NCBI GenBank assembly: GCA_036877525.1
Contig: JAZGTH010000067.1
Location: forward strand, 4,840,501 to 4,904,500
Reading direction: 5' to 3'
Source: Chromobotia macracanthus
Lineage: Eukaryota; Chordata; Actinopteri; Cypriniformes; Botiidae
Length of the DNA stretch: 64,000 bases
Shown here in pieces: positions 1 to 64,000 of the stretch (within the stretch, counting starts at the first letter, position 1; every line of letters begins with the position of its first letter). Made by a program: the position numbers and the translations under genes. The notes under the pieces were generated by a model. It had not been told where the DNA came from, searched no databases, and worked only from the letters and a program-made list of their open reading frames with translations.

Positions 1-204
1 CGTTCTCTTGTTCTCGTTTACGACCCCCCTCCCTCTCTTTAAAACAGAATGACATGGTTTTGTACTGGGCTGGTCACATGGAAGTGTGTATGTGCGTGCA
101 AATGATTTGTGTTACACATCACCTGCTCTCTGTGTCTGTTTACTGCTTCCCAGCACACTGAGTGGAGCAAACATGCCTTAGATCGCAGTGGTCATTGGGT
201 CACA

Positions 205-400
205 CACACACTAACCCTACACCTAAACCCAACCATTACAGAAAACCTTCTGCTATTTTAGATCTTCAAAAATGATCATTCTATTTAATTTACAAGCTTG
301 TTTCCTCAGAGGACCAAACAAAATGTCCCCACAAGGTCGAAATGTACTGGTATTACTATACCTGTGGGGACATTTGGTCCCTACAACAAAGTGAAAACCA
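205..400. repeat. Dispersed fish repeat with GTGGGGACATTTGG motif
   Basis: The segment has a copy of 'aatgtccccacaaggtc' and, about 45 bases later, the inverted form 'ctgtggggacatttggtcc'. This pairing is a common dispersed repeat in cyprinid DNA, often found as here next to a CA microsatellite. Identification is from memory of the pattern. Confidence 0.6.
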
Positions 401-403
401 AGA

Positions 404-404
<1 letters not shown>

Positions 405-487
<83 letters not shown>
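405..487. repeat. (CA)n microsatellite, about 83 bp
   Basis: Uninterrupted CA dinucleotides. The long Thr-His or Cys-Val translations across it are artefacts of the repeat. Confidence 0.98.
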
Positions 488-488
<1 letters not shown>

Positions 489-646
489 AAGGACTTGACA
501 GTCACAGGGAAGACTGGAGTCTTAAAGCTCAGTGGCTCACATCTGTTGCCCTCTGTGGAATGCTTTATTCATGAGACCTGAAGAGGTTATAAGGGCAGAC
601 AGGGTTTTGATTTAAAGAGGTTCTGTGTCTGTGTGACTCACAGGCT

Positions 647-1041
647 TATAGTTCACACAAAAATGAGAACTCTGTCAATGTCTATTCCCCTTCATGTTAT
701 TCTAAACTCATTTGAAATGTGTCCTTCAGTGGAGGACAAAAGAAAATAAGGATGTTATTTTCTATACAATAAAAATGAATAGAGGTACATTGCTTTGCTC
801 CCAAAGGACAACAAAGGGTACCCATGCACTACATGTATAGTCTTCTGCAGCCTCAAAGTATTTTCTCAGCTCTAATATCTTGTGTGAAGACACATCACAG
901 CAGGTTTTGTGTCAATGACACCAAGTATCATTCAGTTACATGGAAAAGAGACCCTAAACATGGTGCCTAACGTGTGTTCCACAGAAGAAGGTAATTCTTC
1001 TCCCTTTGGAATGAGACAAGGGTGAGTAAATAACATCAGAC
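647..1041. repeat. Short inverted-repeat (MITE-like) element, 'atagttcac' family
   Basis: It begins 'tatagttcacacaaaaatgag' and ends 'gggtgagtaaataacatcag'. These are the two termini of a very common cyprinid non-autonomous element (consensus ends like AGTTCACCCAAAAATG and GGGTGAGTAAAT). The interior is degraded. Confidence 0.6.
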
Positions 1042-1736
1042 CATTTTTAGGCCACCTACCCCTGTACAGAAGCAAGCTGAATGCGTTTCCTTAAGGCAAA
1101 CAAAAAAGCGACGTCAAATTTGCTTCAGTCTCTACTTGATGTTCTGTCTCAACTGTTCCTCTGTTGACATTTCCTTCAGTTCTATCATCAGTCCAGCGTT
1201 TCTTCACCCTGAGCTGGTGTGGATGTCTCACAGAACCAGATCGAATTACATGCGCTCAAACTCGGCTCTTGAGCTCCCGAGATCCCACAAATGGATTCTC
1301 TTTATGGCTCTTGTTAAACTTTACATGTCTAAAGTAGTTAACATAGAAGAAAAACTATCGTACGCAGAGCCACACGTGGGGCTCGTAAAAAAGGCGTAGA
1401 GTTTCTGTCAGGCCGAACGCCCCCACCCACACCCCGACACGTTTCGCTTTAGTGGCGTTACATTAAACGGCGTGGCCGGAGGGATTTACAGCCACTGGGA
1501 TGCCGGATTGATTCGAGGAATGAGGGAGCAGGAAGAGGAGACGAGGAAGAGAGAGAGAGAAAGCCAAGCTGGTCGTTCTTCAGAGAGATGACTTACCAGG
1601 ATGAGCAATTATCTAGTTTGAGACAATGCTGTCATCATCTTCACAGACTCTCACACACACACTTCCACATACACACACTCATCGACGGATCGAATGCAGA
1701 TGGATTTACGTGCACACACATAAAAACAGTCCTCAC

Positions 1737-62735
<60,999 letters not shown>

Positions 62736-63053
62736 GATCAGACCTCCTGATCTCGGGCGCACGGGGCGGACCGTCATTTGTAAATCCACGGCAGCTCCAC
62801 GATCAGTTACTTTTCTCCAGAGATACGACGTGTCGCTCTGCTGTCCTGCTGGCTAATCTGATTATCAGGCGTCATCGGACTGGGGTCGGATTGGTGATGA
62901 GTGTCCGGTTGGATAGCTCGGTGCGCACCGCTTGGTTACATGGCAAAAGCGCGCGTGTGGCTCTTCTGTCTGATCCTGCGCTCCCTCTTATCAAACTACT
63001 GACCCAGTGTAAAGGGGAGGGAGAGATCAATAGCTCCGAATCAGCGTCATTCT

Positions 63054-63060
<7 letters not shown>
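62736..63060 (-). promoter_or_regulatory. cacna2d1: Likely 5' UTR and proximal promoter of cacna2d1
   Basis: The stretch just upstream of the start codon is more GC- and CpG-rich than the introns and has an inverted CCAAT box (ATTGG on the plus strand near 62890) and no clear TATA box. The transcription start cannot be placed from sequence alone. Confidence 0.5.

Positions 63061-63061
<1 letters not shown>

Positions 63062-63092
<31 letters not shown>
63062..63092. repeat. (CT)n microsatellite, upstream of cacna2d1
   Basis: 31 bases of CT, preceded by a C run. It reads GA in the direction of cacna2d1 transcription; such tracts are common near vertebrate promoters. Confidence 0.97.
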
Positions 63093-63098
<6 letters not shown>

Positions 63099-63459
63099 CT
63101 CTCATTGCAATAGCTTTCTATCTTTCATCGGTTCCCCTCTCTCTGTTCTCGTCTCTCACGCTTCCTTAAGACGTACCAAGTAACACCCACCTGAAATCAA
63201 TTAAGAATGCGCACTAAAGTAGCGCGATGTCCTGCTAAAACCCTCCTAAAATATAGGAAGATTTATATATTTGGCGAATTAAAAAAACTATTTATATATA
63301 TATATATATATTTATATGCATATATAATATATGTGTTATTGTTGTTGTTGTTGTTATATCACTTAAAACATGCATGCTATGTTTATGCATTTTAACACTA
63401 TATAATAATGCAATTGTTTGTTTATGTAATACTGTTATTGCATGAATTACGTCGAACCA

Positions 63460-63960
63460 CTGGTGATGGAAAAACCGCATTATTGCGCCCATCGGAAGCT
63501 TGTGCGTCAAATGCACAATGCGCATCCATACAGGACGTCGTCGCATCGCGTCCACAAACGCGTCTGTATGCGACGCGCAGCGTCGCTTTCTCTCGAAGCT
63601 AACGCGAATGGTATGACGCACGAATGCGCGCGTTTCGTTTACGAAAAATCGCGGCGCAAAATGCTTCATACTTCATGTTTGCGCACTTTTCTTCCCGTTT
63701 CAGTGACATTAAAGTTAATAAGCGAGTGAGCAGGGATGAGTTACCCTGGGATTTCGGCTTTCACCCGTCGCCTAGCAACCGCGCTCTCCTCCGCAGCGAC
63801 GGGTGTCAACGCGAGGCGCGCGCAACAGGGCGTAATGGGAGAGGCGCGCGGCGCTTTTTGGCTTTGCCCTCGTACTTTTGTTGCCCGATGTGCATGCAGG
63901 TCCATTAGCAAACATGCATCGAACCGCCGGCCCACTAGAGCCCGGAGGAGGTTTTTTTTT
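63460..63960. promoter_or_regulatory. CpG-dense block with an RFX X-box match
   Basis: CpG dinucleotides are very frequent here (for example 'gcgacgcgcagcgtcgc', 'gcgcgcgcaac' type words) compared with the CpG-poor introns. The block lies 0.7-1.2 kb upstream of the cacna2d1 start codon and could be its distal promoter, an upstream non-coding exon, or the promoter of a neighbouring gene. Open frames here have no recognisable product. Confidence 0.55.
63767..63779 (+). promoter_or_regulatory. Perfect RFX X-box (GTCGCC-T-AGCAAC)
   Basis: It fits GTNRCC, a one-base spacer and RGYAAC with no mismatch, within the CpG-dense block. RFX factors bind this motif, classically in promoters of ciliary genes. 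Binding here is inferred from sequence only. Confidence 0.5.
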
Positions 63961-64000
63961 AATGATGCACCGGCACCAAAGAGAAGCGGATCCTCTGATG

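Larger units (their letters stand above)
1..1736. other. 3' intron of cacna2d1, repeats only
   Basis: No coding exon was found. I searched the minus strand for the residues that follow CGNCSR in the family (the IFH..TNL type segment) and saw nothing convincing. The stretch holds a repeat-derived block ending in a CA microsatellite and an inverted repeat element at 647-1041. The remaining exons probably lie beyond position 1. Confidence 0.6.

Noticed and set aside
253..581. Open frames of Thr-His or Cys-Val repeats on both strands
   Set aside because: They are translations of the CA microsatellite at 405-487.
1136..1399. 87-codon plus-strand open frame
   Set aside because: No recognised domain and no splice context; likely chance.
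63408..63935. Several open frames of 60-125 codons at the right end
   Set aside because: CpG-rich sequence has few stop codons; the frames show no family similarity and conflict with one another.

Overview
The window is vertebrate, teleost nuclear DNA. It is AT-rich, carries very little coding sequence, and is full of CA/GA/TA microsatellites, tRNA-derived SINE copies and short inverted-repeat (MITE-like) elements. The mix of repeat families resembles cyprinid fish (carp, goldfish and zebrafish relatives); this is inference from pattern, not from a search.

Almost the whole window is one gene on the minus strand: cacna2d1, the alpha2/delta-1 auxiliary subunit of voltage-gated calcium channels. 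I placed 36 coding exons by protein similarity, splice signals and reading-frame continuity. They run from the start codon at 62735 down to 1737, and every exon length and phase joins without a frame break, giving 992 complete residues plus a split codon. The region that would encode roughly the last 100 residues (the end of delta and the GPI/hydrophobic tail) was not found between 1 and 1736 and should lie beyond position 1. The human gene is described with about 39 coding exons, which would leave about three missing.

Layout, in transcript order. Positions 62736-64000: promoter side, with a CT tract and a CpG-dense block that contains a perfect RFX X-box match. 62647-62735: exon 1, signal peptide. 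55473-55876: exons 2-3. 39834-55472: a 15.6-kb intron with repeats, internal duplications and some possibly conserved non-coding stretches. 31048-39833: exons 4-10, covering the N-terminal VWA_N region, the gabapentin-binding arginines and the metal-binding start of the VWA domain. 25260-31047: intron 10. 21479-25259: exons 11-18, the rest of the VWA domain and the Cache domain. 12895-18947: exons 19-23, including the alternatively spliced linker and one possible 10-residue extra exon. 1737-8681: exons 24-36, the rest of alpha2 and the start of delta.

No second protein-coding gene, tRNA, rRNA, CRISPR array or intact transposase was found. The window holds no obvious new biological system. The points most worth checking are the lineage-specific exon(s) in the linker, simple repeats lying against splice sites, nested MITE insertions, an intronic duplication that supplies an empty-site/filled-site pair, and the X-box in the upstream CpG block.
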